From Endozoicomonas sp. ISHI1 (GTDB lineage Bacteria; Pseudomonadota; Gammaproteobacteria; Pseudomonadales; Endozoicomonadaceae): a stretch of DNA of 64,000 nt. This document shows, piece by piece, positions 1 through 9,527 of the stretch. The stretch is from the NCBI RefSeq assembly GCF_024606225.1, contig NZ_JAGRPU010000025.1:21817-85816 (forward strand), read 5' to 3'. Position 1 is the first letter of the stretch, and every line of letters starts with the position of its first letter. The notes beneath the pieces are model-generated. The model was given only the letters and a program-made list of their open reading frames with translations, did not search any database and had not been told where the DNA came from. Made by a program: the position numbers and the translations under genes.

Positions 1-11
1 CAGGAATGTCT

Positions 12-85
12 TTGACAAAAAAGCTCGCTTATTTTCTTGATCTATCCTTCCTCTCTAACTTACAGAATGCCGGGATAGAATCATT
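12..85 (+). promoter_or_regulatory. Leader of array copy 1: TTGACA box and SD hairpin
   Basis: TTGACA lies at 12-17. TCTATCC at 41-47 can pair with GGATAGA at 73-79, across a 25-nt loop. The purine-rich GGGA that would serve as ribosome binding site lies in the 3' arm, just before ATC ATT AAA (80-88), where the signal-peptide reading frame opens. No conventional -10 box is evident. Confidence 0.5.
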
Positions 86-112
86 AAAAACTTATTCTTT
101 TGGGCACTGCTG

Positions 113-2035
113 TTGCTGATATTATTATCTGTCTCCAGTCAGGCCGAACCATTAAGAGAACGTTTTATCGTCGAGCTTCAACAAAATTCAGTTTTTCCCA
201 ACCAGAGCTTTTCTGTAAAGCGTGTCCTGACTGCCTTAGCGTGCAATCCGCCAGACATTGCCGGCAAAGGCGGCTATGCGGGATCATATTTGCTTCCTGA
301 TGAAAAACCACGCAGATCTGAAAATTACGGGGTAAAAACGCCCCTTATTGAATCGATTGTGTGGCAATTGTTTTACGCCACTCAAATGCTGGTTGGCGGC
401 TACGAACTGATCCTGACCACCAAAGTGAGTTATCTGTTCTCCAAACCTTATTCATGGCTTCCTCCTCAAGTGGTTGTCGCTGTATGCTGGCTTGTGAAAA
501 GCTATTGGAACCCTAGTTCACCGTCGTTTAACCCAATCGTACAACAAGAGGCAAACTCTACGCTTAAACAGGGTTTTATCACCATCGCTATGGTACCTGG
601 CTCTGAACATAATCAACCACACCCGCTATCAGAATCATCCGATGGGCATACTTCAGGAGCAACGAACGAACTTACAGGGACTTTCACCAGCCCCCTGTAT
701 TCTACGTTTGGCGGCGGTAACCGAGGCCCTCAACAACTTCTGCATACTTTGGGTTTAAATTGCTTTGTCCATCCCTGTCGTGGCGTTTGTATATTTCGAT
801 CATCAACCTACAGCAGAGTACCCGCTGAATGGCCGTTGAATTCCGCAGAAAATTCGACAGTCCATACAGGGACAACACCCGGACAAAGCTCACACCCCCA
901 CATGGCTAATGGGCTCTGCGTTCGTTGCACCGGTCATTTTGATGCTGATAATGCCAGATTCTCGATAATTGCAGGGGCAGCCTATGCAACTGACCCAGCC
1001 GGGCCCGTCAATAATGATGTGACAATGCCCCAAAACTTGCTTGTCACCTCTGATGACTGGATTATAATCAATGGGTTGCTCAAACTACACGATCATACAC
1101 ATCCTGAAGAAACAGGGATTTTCTGTACGCCTTCCCATGACCAACAAGCTCTGTCGAATCACAAAAGAAGAGACCGCACCGGGCAACAGACCTGTGACGA
1201 GACAGTGGTTGGGAAGTATGGCCAACAGCGGCCATGCGGTACTGTCTGCAAGAATACTCAAACTCTGTCGTTTCACAAAATCAGAGAGCACTCCGGGCAA
1301 AAAACTTGTGATGAGACAGTAGTCGGTGCGGACAGTCAACTGCGGCCATGTGGGAAACTCTATAGGAATGCTAAAGCCCTGTCGGAACACAAAAGAAAGA
1401 TCCACAGCGGGCAAAAAGTCTGTTACATAACAGTAATCGCGGAGGATGGTCAACCGCGACAATGCAGTGCAGTCTGCAAGAATGCTAAAGGCCTGACGGA
1501 TCACAAAAGAAAAGTCCACAGCGGGCAACAAACCTGTAATGTAACCGTGATCGGAGAGGATGGTCAGCAGCGCCCGTGCGGCACGGTCTGCGAAAGTGCC
1601 TTGGACCTATCTGCTCATAAAAGCAGAGAGCACTCCGGACAACAAATCTGTTACATGACAGTGGTAGGGGAGGATAGTCAGCTGCGGCCATGCGGGACGG
1701 TCTGCAAAAATGCTCAAGTTCTGTCATCTCACAAAAGCAGAGAGCACTCCGGACAAAAAACCTGTGAAGTGACCGTGGTCCACGAGGATGGGCAGCTGCG
1801 GCCATGCGGGAAGGTCTTTAAAAATGCCAGAGCCCGGTCTGATCATAAAAGAACTGATCACACCGGGCAACAAATCTGCGACGTCGCCGTGGTTGGAGAA
1901 GGTGGTCGGCTGCGGCCATGCGGGAAGACCTACAAGAATGTCAAAACCCTGACGGATCACAAAAGAAACCATCGAAAGCGCAAGCATCTTGATGTGAACC
2001 AGGATGATGCCCCCTGTCTGAAAAAGGTTAACTGA
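113..2035 (+). CDS. Secreted C2H2-like zinc-finger repeat protein, array copy 1
   Basis: First visible member of the array. The first conventional start is TTG at 113, but the frame is open upstream and aligned leaders favour ATT at 83, which adds a charged n-region (IKNLFFW) before the hydrophobic core and VSSQAEP. After the conserved N-terminal domain and the NCFVHPCRGVC motif it carries both middle modules: HPHMANGLCVRCTGHFD and DDWIIINGLLKL. The C-terminal half has seven full fingers (first TCDETVVGKYGQQRPC) after a leading half-finger, then HKRNHRKRKHLD. The finger chemistry resembles eukaryotic C2H2 zinc fingers, but metal or DNA binding is inferred. No enzyme motif is visible. The signal peptide predicts export from the cytoplasm. 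Confidence 0.8.
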   Translation: MLILLSVSSQAEPLRERFIVELQQNSVFPNQSFSVKRVLTALACNPPDIAGKGGYAGSYLLPDEKPRRSENYGVKTPLIESIVWQLFYATQMLVGGYELILTTKVSYLFSKPYSWLPPQVVVAVCWLVKSYWNPSSPSFNPIVQQEANSTLKQGFITIAMVPGSEHNQPHPLSESSDGHTSGATNELTGTFTSPLYSTFGGGNRGPQQLLHTLGLNCFVHPCRGVCIFRSSTYSRVPAEWPLNSAENSTVHTGTTPGQSSHPHMANGLCVRCTGHFDADNARFSIIAGAAYATDPAGPVNNDVTMPQNLLVTSDDWIIINGLLKLHDHTHPEETGIFCTPSHDQQALSNHKRRDRTGQQTCDETVVGKYGQQRPCGTVCKNTQTLSFHKIREHSGQKTCDETVVGADSQLRPCGKLYRNAKALSEHKRKIHSGQKVCYITVIAEDGQPRQCSAVCKNAKGLTDHKRKVHSGQQTCNVTVIGEDGQQRPCGTVCESALDLSAHKSREHSGQQICYMTVVGEDSQLRPCGTVCKNAQVLSSHKSREHSGQKTCEVTVVHEDGQLRPCGKVFKNARARSDHKRTDHTGQQICDVAVVGEGGRLRPCGKTYKNVKTLTDHKRNHRKRKHLDVNQDDAPCLKKVN

Positions 2036-2096
2036 ATAAGTCCCTTCCTTTCATGAGGTTTTCACTGTACCGCCCTTGTTTTTTAACAAAAGGTCT

Positions 2097-2169
2097 TTGA
2101 CAGAAAACAGACTTATTTTCTTGATCTATCCTTTCTCCTTACACACTAGAATGCAAGGATAGAATTATT
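2097..2169 (+). promoter_or_regulatory. Leader of array copy 2 with a perfect 9-bp hairpin
   Basis: TTGACA at 2097-2102. TCTATCCTT (2125-2133) is the exact complement of AAGGATAGA (2155-2163), which contains the AAGGA ribosome binding site. ATT ATT AGA CAC follows at 2164. This is the clearest example of the leader in the window. Confidence 0.55.
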
Positions 2170-2181
2170 AGACACTCACTC

Positions 2182-3981
2182 TTGTCAGTACTATTATCGC
2201 CGATATTTTTGTTTTCTGTCGTCTGTCAGGCAGTACCATTGACAGAACGCTTTATTGTCGAGCTTAAACAAAATTCGGTTTTTCCAAACCATAGCTTTTC
2301 TATAAAGCGACACCTGCCTGTATTTCCTGGACATCTACCGCGCATTACCGACACAAATATCTATGCAGAATCAGATTCGCCGCCATATAACAAACGACAC
2401 AGGTTTGTCAGTTACAGAGTCAAAAGGAGCATTATAAAATCGATTTCGTGGCAGTTTCTTTACCTCTCTCATTTACTGGCTGGATACGAGCTGACCGTGA
2501 TCACCAAAGAGCTGTCGCTATGCTCCACCCCTTATTCATGGCTACCTGTAGAAGTAATGTTTGGCTCTGGACATACCCAACAACCGAGTCGGCTATCAGA
2601 ATCATCCGGCGAGCAAGCCTCAGGCGCAACGAACGAACATACAGGCATGTTCAGAAGCCCCCTGCATTCTGACTCAGGCGATGGTAACAGGGGCCCTCAT
2701 CAACCTCAGCATACTTTAGATTTAAATTGTTTTATCTCTCCCTGCCTTGGCGTTTGTAGTCTTCGACCATCATCACGCAGCAGAGAGTCTGCTGAATGGC
2801 CGTTGAACTTCATTGAAAGTTCAAAAAACCCTTCACACTCAGTAAGTTCAGGGGCAGTCAATGCAACTGATCCAGACGGATCAACCAATTGTGATGAGAC
2901 CATGCAAAGGAATTTTCCTACCCCTCCTGATGACTGGATTATAATCAATGGACTACTCAAGCTAGCTGGTCATAATCAAGCCAAAGAAACAGGGATTTCC
3001 TGTACACCTGCTCATTTGACCAACCCAGCGGGGACTTCATCTTCAGGCTGCCTTCCTTCCGGAGAGGCCACCCATCGCGAAAAAGCCCGGTCGAATCACA
3101 TGAGAAGAGACCGCACCGGGCCAAAAATCTGCAGTCTGACATTAGTCGGGCAGAATGGTCAGCAACGACCGTGTGGGAAGGCTTGCAAAAATACACGAGC
3201 GCTGGCAGACCACAGAAGAATAACCCATAGCAGTGAACAAACCTGTTACACTACCGTGGCCCGAGAGGATAGACGGCAGCGGCAATGCAGGAAGGTCTTT
3301 AAGAATTCTAAATCCCTGTCTTCTCACAAAAGCAGAGAGCACTCCGGGCAACAAACCTGTGCTGTAACAGTGATTGGGGATGAAGGCCAGCCGCAACAAT
3401 GCGGGACGGTCTGCAAGAATGCCAAGGGCCTGTCGTTTCACAAAAGAAGAGAACACTCGGTGCAAAAAACCTGTAGCGTGGCCGTGGTCGGGGAGGATGG
3501 TCAGCAGCGGCCATGTGGGAAGGTCTGTAAGAACCCACAATCTCTGTCTTCTCACAAAAGCAGAGAGCACTCCGGACCGCAAATCTGCAACATACCTATA
3601 GTTGGGGAGGATGACCAGCCTCTACCATGCAGGACAGTTTGCAAGAATGCCAGTATCCTGTCAGATCACAAAAGAAGAGAGCACAGTGGGCAACAAACCT
3701 GTGACCTGAACGTGATCGGGGAGGATGGTCAGCTGCGACCATGCGGGACGGTCCGCAAGAATATCAGATCCTTGGCAGATCACAAAAGAAGGGCCCACAG
3801 CGAACAACAAACCTGCGACTTGATCATAGACGGAGAGGATGGACAGCTGCTTCCATGCGGGAAGGTCTGCAAGAATCGCCTAGCCCTGGCGGATCACAAA
3901 AGAAGATATCGAAAACACAAGTCTTGTGATCTCACCCAGAGTGGTGACCCAAGCCCTAGAAAAGGTAAATTGAATGACTAA
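2182..3981 (+). CDS. Secreted C2H2-like zinc-finger repeat protein, array copy 2
   Basis: About 600 residues. The first conventional start is TTG at 2182, while the leader alignment points to ATT at 2167, giving an IRHSLLSVLLSPIFLF-type signal peptide cleaved near VVCQA. The N-terminal domain is shortened: the usual stretch after the WLPVEV motif is deleted, so that motif runs straight into the GSGHTQQPS linker. It has the LNCFISPCLGVC motif and the DDWIIINGLLKL module but no CxxC module. Seven fingers follow, the first starting at ICSLTLVGQNGQQRPC. The tail HKRRYRKHKSCD is a weaker version of the HRKRK tail seen in its neighbours. Confidence 0.8.
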   Translation: MSVLLSPIFLFSVVCQAVPLTERFIVELKQNSVFPNHSFSIKRHLPVFPGHLPRITDTNIYAESDSPPYNKRHRFVSYRVKRSIIKSISWQFLYLSHLLAGYELTVITKELSLCSTPYSWLPVEVMFGSGHTQQPSRLSESSGEQASGATNEHTGMFRSPLHSDSGDGNRGPHQPQHTLDLNCFISPCLGVCSLRPSSRSRESAEWPLNFIESSKNPSHSVSSGAVNATDPDGSTNCDETMQRNFPTPPDDWIIINGLLKLAGHNQAKETGISCTPAHLTNPAGTSSSGCLPSGEATHREKARSNHMRRDRTGPKICSLTLVGQNGQQRPCGKACKNTRALADHRRITHSSEQTCYTTVAREDRRQRQCRKVFKNSKSLSSHKSREHSGQQTCAVTVIGDEGQPQQCGTVCKNAKGLSFHKRREHSVQKTCSVAVVGEDGQQRPCGKVCKNPQSLSSHKSREHSGPQICNIPIVGEDDQPLPCRTVCKNASILSDHKRREHSGQQTCDLNVIGEDGQLRPCGTVRKNIRSLADHKRRAHSEQQTCDLIIDGEDGQLLPCGKVCKNRLALADHKRRYRKHKSCDLTQSGDPSPRKGKLND

Positions 3982-4043
3982 AGATCTGATACTCCTTTCG
4001 TGAGTTTTTTCCCGTTGCTACCTTAGGCTTTTATAAAAGGTCT

Positions 4044-4116
4044 TTGACAGAAAACAGACTCATTATCTTGATCTATCCTTGCTCTCTAGTCACCAGAATA
4101 CAGGGATAGAATTATT
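4044..4116 (+). promoter_or_regulatory. Leader of array copy 3
   Basis: TTGACA at 4044-4049. TCTATCCTT (4072-4080) faces AGGGATAGA (4102-4110), so CTATCC pairs with GGATAG. AGGGA would be the ribosome binding site for ATT ATT AAA TAC at 4111-4122. Confidence 0.5.
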
Positions 4117-4164
4117 AAATACCCAATCTTTGAGACAACACTGTTTTCGGCATCGCTCTTACTA

Positions 4165-6333
4165 TTGCAGTTTTTTTCTGTCGTTTGTCAAGCCGAACTG
4201 TGGACAGAATATGTTATGGTCGAGCTTGAACAAAATGCAGTGTCGCCAGACCAGAGCTTTTCTGTAAAGCGATGTCTGCAAACATTGCCAGGCGACCCGT
4301 CAGACATTGCCGACACAAGAGATTATGAAGAACTTGAATCGCTGCCCGATAACAAACGACACATTTTTTACAGTTACGGGGTAAAAATGATCCTTATTGG
4401 ATCTATTTCGTGGCAGTGGCTTTACACCACTCATATGCAATTGAGTTACGAACTGATCCCGGACACCAAAGACGCTTCTCCCGGCCCTAACTCTTATTCA
4501 TGGATACCCGTAGAAGTGGTTGTTACCTTCGGCTGGCTTTTAAAAAACTATTGGAATATATATTTTCTGTTGTTTAAACCGATCGAACAACAAAAAGCAA
4601 CAACTATGCTGACACAGGGAGGGCATCCAGTTGCCTCCTTCACTGTAGTGCCTGGCTCTGGACATAACCAACAACGACACCATCCATCAGAATCATCAAG
4701 CCAGCATGCCTCTCAAGCGGGCACCCAGCCTACAGACTCTTTCACCACTATCCCGGATTCTGACTCTGCCGACGGTGACGGAGATCCTCAACAATACCTT
4801 CATACTTTGGGTCTAAACTGCTTTGTTCGTCCCTGTCATGGCATTTGCCAATTCCGGCCATCATCTGCCAGCAGAGAGCCAGTTGAATGGCCACCCAGTG
4901 ATGATGCGCCAATGCATGGGAATGCGCCTTCCACCATTAATGATATTACGGTCATTCATGGGTCACTCGATCCATATACTCTTCAACTCGTTACCAATAA
5001 CCTTGAGGAAAAAACCGTAATTTCTTTTACGCTTACCCAGACAGGCACAGTACAACCTCCGGTAACACCTAAGAAGGTTGCATTCGGAGCAGCACATGAT
5101 CAAAAAGCCCTATCAGATCGCAAAGGCAACACCCGACAACAAACTTGTGATACAACACTGATTGGGAGCCAACAGCGACTACTCAGTGAGGTCTTCAAGA
5201 ATACTAAAGCCCTGCCTGATCAAAGAAGAACAAAGCACACCGGGCCACATGCCTGCAACTCAACAGTGATCGGTGAGGACGGTCAGCCGCGAACATGCGG
5301 GAAGATTTACAAGAATGCTCATACCCTGACGTCTCACAAAAGTGGATACCACACAGGACAAAAAACCTGTGTCGAGACAGTGATCGACCCGGATGGTCAG
5401 ATGCGGCCATATGGGAGCGCCTTCAAGAATGCCCGAGCCCTGTCGCATCATAAAAGTAAATTCCACAGAGTAACACTAGCCCGTGATGCAACCGTGGTCG
5501 GGGAGGATGGCCAGCAGCAACCATTTGGAAGGGTCTGCAAGAATGCTCAAGCACAGCAGCATCAGACAAGAAAAGGCCAAACCGCACAACACACTGGTGA
5601 CGTGACTGTGGCCACAGAGTGTGGCCAACCGCGAGCACGCGGGACAGTCTACAAGAATACTAAAGCCCTGAGGGTTCATAGAAGAAAAAAGCAAACCGGG
5701 CCACAAACCTGCAACGCAACAGTGGTCGGTAAGGACGGTCAGCCTCGAACATGCGGAAAGATTTACATGCATGCTCATGCCCTGTCGTCTCACAAAAGTG
5801 GATACCACACGGGACCAAAAACCTGTGTCGAGATATTGACCGGCCCGGATGGCCAGCCGCGGCCATGCGGGATCACCTTCAAGAATGCTCGAGCCCTGAA
5901 TGCTCATAAAAGTAAATTCCACATAGGATCACGAACCCGTGACGCAATCGTGGTCGTAAAGGATGGCCAGCAGCAACCATGCGGAAGCATCTGCAAGGAT
6001 GCTCAAGCACAACAGAGTCAGATAAGAAGAGACCACACTGCACCACAAATCTGTGACGTGATCATGACTACAGAGCATGGCCAGCAGCGAACATGCGAGA
6101 CGGTCTGCATGAACTCTCGATCTCTGTCGTCTCATATAAGTAGATACCACACCGAGAATAAAAAATGTGACCTTATGGTAGTCGGGGAGGACGGTCAGCA
6201 TCAGGCATGCAGTACGCTCTGCGAGAACGCTGAAGCTCTAACAAATCACAAAAGAAACCATCCAAAACGAAAGCCTGTTGATGTGAACCAGAATGATGAC
6301 CCCGGCTCTAAAAAACTCAAACTAAATAACTGA
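4165..6333 (+). CDS. Secreted C2H2-like repeat protein with decaying fingers, array copy 3
   Basis: 722 residues from TTG at 4165. The aligned ATT at 4114 adds IKYPIFETTLFSASLLLL, which is needed for a plausible signal peptide before SVVCQAEL. The middle is short, with a reduced HGSLDPY version of the WIIIxGLL module and no CxxC module. The C-terminus holds ten repeat units, but several have lost metal-ligand positions: the second Cys is missing in unit 1 (QQRLLSEVF) and unit 3 (MRPYGSAF), and units 4, 5 and 8 lack the first Cys (LARDATV, QHTGDVT, SRTRDAI). The frame is intact, so the pattern suggests relaxed selection on some fingers or a shift in function. The tail is HKRNHPKRKPVD. Confidence 0.78.
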   Translation: MQFFSVVCQAELWTEYVMVELEQNAVSPDQSFSVKRCLQTLPGDPSDIADTRDYEELESLPDNKRHIFYSYGVKMILIGSISWQWLYTTHMQLSYELIPDTKDASPGPNSYSWIPVEVVVTFGWLLKNYWNIYFLLFKPIEQQKATTMLTQGGHPVASFTVVPGSGHNQQRHHPSESSSQHASQAGTQPTDSFTTIPDSDSADGDGDPQQYLHTLGLNCFVRPCHGICQFRPSSASREPVEWPPSDDAPMHGNAPSTINDITVIHGSLDPYTLQLVTNNLEEKTVISFTLTQTGTVQPPVTPKKVAFGAAHDQKALSDRKGNTRQQTCDTTLIGSQQRLLSEVFKNTKALPDQRRTKHTGPHACNSTVIGEDGQPRTCGKIYKNAHTLTSHKSGYHTGQKTCVETVIDPDGQMRPYGSAFKNARALSHHKSKFHRVTLARDATVVGEDGQQQPFGRVCKNAQAQQHQTRKGQTAQHTGDVTVATECGQPRARGTVYKNTKALRVHRRKKQTGPQTCNATVVGKDGQPRTCGKIYMHAHALSSHKSGYHTGPKTCVEILTGPDGQPRPCGITFKNARALNAHKSKFHIGSRTRDAIVVVKDGQQQPCGSICKDAQAQQSQIRRDHTAPQICDVIMTTEHGQQRTCETVCMNSRSLSSHISRYHTENKKCDLMVVGEDGQHQACSTLCENAEALTNHKRNHPKRKPVDVNQNDDPGSKKLKLNN

Positions 6334-6335
6334 CA

Positions 6336-6502
6336 CTAGCAGCCTGTCGGACTTAAGCGTCCGTAGCGAGGACTGCAAGAAATTGAGGATAAAAATTTCT
6401 GCTTCTGAGGAGAATAGCGAGCTATTTGACGAAGAAGCAGGAATTTTTAGACCAATTTATTGCAACCGCAGTAGGACAGCCTTAAGTCCGACAGGCTGCT
6501 AG
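6336..6502. repeat. MITE-like 167-bp inverted-repeat element, copy A
   Basis: The element begins CTAGCAGCCTGTCGGACTT and ends with the exact reverse complement. It is 167 bp with no open frame of note and sits between the stop of copy 3 and the leader of copy 4. The same element, inverted, occurs at 23165-23331. The CTAG ends may include a target duplication. Confidence 0.75.
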
Positions 6503-6554
6503 CCCTTTCATAAGTTTTTTCCCGGCACCGCCTTCGGCTTTTATCAAAAGGTCT

Positions 6555-6627
6555 TTGACAGAAAGCAGACTAATTTTCTTGATCTATCATTGCTCTCTAG
6601 TCACCAGGATACAGGGATAGAATTATT
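6555..6627 (+). promoter_or_regulatory. Leader of array copy 4
   Basis: TTGACA at 6555-6560. TCTATCATT (6583-6591) opposes AGGGATAGA (6613-6621) with a mismatch in the stem. ATT ATT AAA CAC starts at 6622. Confidence 0.45.
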
Positions 6628-6654
6628 AAACACTCACTCTTTGCGACATCACTT

Positions 6655-9156
6655 TTGCTACCACTTTTGCTACTACCGTTTTTTGTCGTTTGTCAGGCAG
6701 AACCGCGGACTGAATATTTTATTGTTGAGCTTCAACAAAATAAAATGCTTTCAAACCAGAGCTTTTCTATAAATCCAGTCCTACGTACACTGTCGTTCAG
6801 TTCACCTAAAATTGCCGACACAAGCGATAATAAAGAACTCGGTTCACCACCCGAATTCAAACAACACAAGACTTACAGTTACGGTGTAAAAGAGACTCTT
6901 GTTGAATCGATTTCGTGGCCATCGCTTTACGCCATTCATCTGCTGGTGCGTTACGAACTAATCCGGAGCACTATGGACGCCCCTCTACGCTCCAACCCTT
7001 ATTCATGGCTATCTGTAGAAGTGATTCTTACCGTCGGTTGGCTTTTAAAAAGCTATTGGAATTTCGACTCAATGTCGTTTAAACCAAAAGAACAACCAAG
7101 AGCAGCAACTATGGTGATACAGCGGGGGCAGCCATTTGCCTATATCACTGTGGTGCCTGGCTCTGGACATAGCCAACAACCGCACAAGCCATCAGAACCA
7201 TCAAGACAGCAGGCCGCGGGAGTTCAAAGCGACCTTACAGGCTCTTTCACCAAATCTCTGGATACTGACTCTGCCGACAATAACGGAGGCTCTCAGCAAA
7301 CTCTGCATACTTTGAGTTTAAATTGTTTCGTCTTTCCCTGTCATGGTGTTTGTAGTTTCCGACCATCATCCAATAGCAGAGAGCCCGCTGAATGGCCGCC
7401 GGATTCTGAAGAAAGTTCGACAGGCAACTATGGATACTCAATCAGTGTAGATGCAATCTCTACAAATGACCCAGCCGAACCAGCCAATTGTCATATGACA
7501 ATGCGCAGGAATCAGCCTGCCAACTCTGATGAATGGATTATCGTCCATGGGTTACTCAATCTGGGAAACCATAGCCTTTCAGAAGAAACCGGGATTAGCA
7601 ACACGCCTGTCTATTTCACCAATCCAATGGTGATTCCATCTCCGGGCAGCCTACCTTCCGGAGGAGCTACCTATTGCCAACAGCCCCTGTCGGATCATAC
7701 AGGTAAAATTCACAGAGGGCAGCAACAAACCTGTGACGTAATCATAGTCGGGGAAGAAGCCCAGCCGAGACCATGCGCAAAGGTCTGTAAGAATGCTGTA
7801 GCCCTATCGGTTCACAAAAGCTCATACCACACCGGGCAAAAAATCTGTAACGTGACCCTGATCGGGGAGAATGGTCAGCCGCGGCCGTGCGGGAGGGTCT
7901 TTAAGAATGCTAAATCACTGTCGGGTCACAAAAGCAGAAAGCACGTCAGGCAGCGACAAACCTGTCACATGACCTTGGTCATGAAGGATGGGGAGCTGCG
8001 GCCATGCGGGAAGGTCTTCCCGAATACTAAAGCCCTTTGGAAACACAAAAACAACGTCCACAACGGGAAACAAATCTGTGACGTGACCTTGGTCGGGAAG
8101 GATGGCCGGCAGCAACCATGCAGAAAGGTCTTCGAGAATGCCAAAGGCCTGTCGGATCACAAAAGAAAAATCCACAGTGGAGAAAAACTCTGTGACGTTA
8201 CCGTGGTCGGGGAAGATGCTCAGCCTCGATCATGCGGGACGGTCTGCAAGAATGCTAAAGGCTTTTCGGATCACAAAAAAAAAGTCCACAGCAGGCAACA
8301 AACCTGCCACATAACCGTGATCGGGCAGGATGGCCAGCGGCGACCATGCGGTAAGGCCTGCAAGAATGAACAAGCCCTGTCGTCTCACAAAACCAGAGAT
8401 CACACTGGGCAAAAAACCTGTGACGTAATAGTAGTCGGAGAGGATGACCAGCTGCGGTCATGCGGGATGGTCTGCAAGAATGCTCAAACCTTGTCAGAGC
8501 ACAAAAGCAGAAACCACACCGGGCAAAAAACCTGTGACGTAATAGTAGTCGGGGAAGATGGCCAGCCACGGCAATGCGGGATGATCTGTAAGAATGCTAA
8601 AAGCTTTTCAGATCACAAACGAAAAGTCCATAGCGGGCAACAAACCTGTGTCCTTACCTTGGTCGGGGAAGATGGTCTGCAGCGACCATGCGCAAAGGTC
8701 TTCAGAAATGCTCAAGCCCTGTCGTCTCACAAATGCAAAGAGCACTCCGAGCAAAAAACCTGTAACGTAACTGTGATCGGAGAGGATGACCAGCCGCGAC
8801 CATGCAGGATAGTCTGCAAGAATACTCAAACCCTGTCAGTGCACAAAAGCAGATGCCACAGCGGGCAACAAACCTGTGTCGTGAACGTAACCGGGAAGGA
8901 TGGCCAGCTGCGGCCATGCGGCAGGATCTGCATAAGTGCTAGAGCCCTTTATGAGCACAAAAGAAGAAACCACTCCGGACCAAAAACTTGTGACCTAATT
9001 GTGACCGGGGAGGATGGCCAACCGCAGCCGTGCAGGATGGTCTGCAAAAATGTCAGAGTCCTGTCGTATCATAAAAAAAGCCATCGAAAACGTAAGTCTG
9101 TTGATCCGGAACACGATGATGGTCGCAATCCTAAACAGGGTAAACAGAATAAGTAA
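6655..9156 (+). CDS. Secreted C2H2-like zinc-finger repeat protein, array copy 4 (12 fingers)
   Basis: The longest member, 833 residues from TTG at 6655. The aligned ATT at 6625 supplies IKHSLFATSLLLP ahead of the core and VVCQAEP. The middle has LNCFVFPCHGVCSF and a DEWIIVHGLLNL module, without the CxxC module. Twelve fingers follow. Units 7 and 8 (about 8410-8560) are almost identical at the DNA level, pointing to recent unit duplication. Nearly all ligands are kept, with most units near TCDVTVVGEDGQPRPCG and a linker such as HTGQKTC. The protein ends HKKSHRKRKSVD. Its partner and target are unknown. Confidence 0.8.
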   Translation: MLPLLLLPFFVVCQAEPRTEYFIVELQQNKMLSNQSFSINPVLRTLSFSSPKIADTSDNKELGSPPEFKQHKTYSYGVKETLVESISWPSLYAIHLLVRYELIRSTMDAPLRSNPYSWLSVEVILTVGWLLKSYWNFDSMSFKPKEQPRAATMVIQRGQPFAYITVVPGSGHSQQPHKPSEPSRQQAAGVQSDLTGSFTKSLDTDSADNNGGSQQTLHTLSLNCFVFPCHGVCSFRPSSNSREPAEWPPDSEESSTGNYGYSISVDAISTNDPAEPANCHMTMRRNQPANSDEWIIVHGLLNLGNHSLSEETGISNTPVYFTNPMVIPSPGSLPSGGATYCQQPLSDHTGKIHRGQQQTCDVIIVGEEAQPRPCAKVCKNAVALSVHKSSYHTGQKICNVTLIGENGQPRPCGRVFKNAKSLSGHKSRKHVRQRQTCHMTLVMKDGELRPCGKVFPNTKALWKHKNNVHNGKQICDVTLVGKDGRQQPCRKVFENAKGLSDHKRKIHSGEKLCDVTVVGEDAQPRSCGTVCKNAKGFSDHKKKVHSRQQTCHITVIGQDGQRRPCGKACKNEQALSSHKTRDHTGQKTCDVIVVGEDDQLRSCGMVCKNAQTLSEHKSRNHTGQKTCDVIVVGEDGQPRQCGMICKNAKSFSDHKRKVHSGQQTCVLTLVGEDGLQRPCAKVFRNAQALSSHKCKEHSEQKTCNVTVIGEDDQPRPCRIVCKNTQTLSVHKSRCHSGQQTCVVNVTGKDGQLRPCGRICISARALYEHKRRNHSGPKTCDLIVTGEDGQPQPCRMVCKNVRVLSYHKKSHRKRKSVDPEHDDGRNPKQGKQNK

Positions 9157-9225
9157 CGATTTGATCCAGTACATGGGATCAATGAGGTTTCTCCCAGTGT
9201 CACCTTCAGTTTTTTACAAAAGATC

Positions 9226-9517
9226 CTCTGTAGGAGGACAGTTTCGAGACAAAGCTTGATATGAAAGGGTGAAATTGCCAGAAGAGTCGTTGACTGGGTG
9301 GCGCCCGAAGGGAACTGGGTTGTCTGTCTGGATCGCACCAAACGGGACTTTGGCCAGTTCAAAATCAACATCATGATGGTCGCTAAGTAGGAGGTCGTCA
9401 TTTTCGCAAAGGAGGGAATCATTTAGCTTGAGTTCATAAGCTTGCAGTTATACCTGCAGGCGAGTACCCACTCTCCCTTTTATAACAGGATTCTTTACGA
9501 AATTGTCTCCTGCAGAG
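9226..9517 (+). mobile_element. Decayed IS4-type element, remnant 1
   Basis: The ends are imperfect inverted repeats: CTCTGTAGGAGGACAGTTTC at the left, and the reverse complement of CTCTGCAGGAGACAATTTCG at the right. The + strand encodes a transposase scrap containing VAPEGNWVVCLDRTKRDFGQ followed by FKINIMMVAK and a stop, which matches the IS4-family catalytic-Asp block (DRTNWxFG). About 290 bp remain, so it is an internally deleted, non-autonomous remnant. It splits the normal spacer just upstream of the copy 5 TTGACA box. Confidence 0.65.
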
Positions 9518-9527
9518 CAAAAGGTCT

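Noticed and set aside
2182..2260. Lipoprotein signal (Cys in VVCQA as lipobox Cys)
   Set aside because: The residue before Cys is Val rather than Gly, Ala or Ser, and one copy has VSSQAEP without Cys. Signal peptidase I cleavage after QA fits better.
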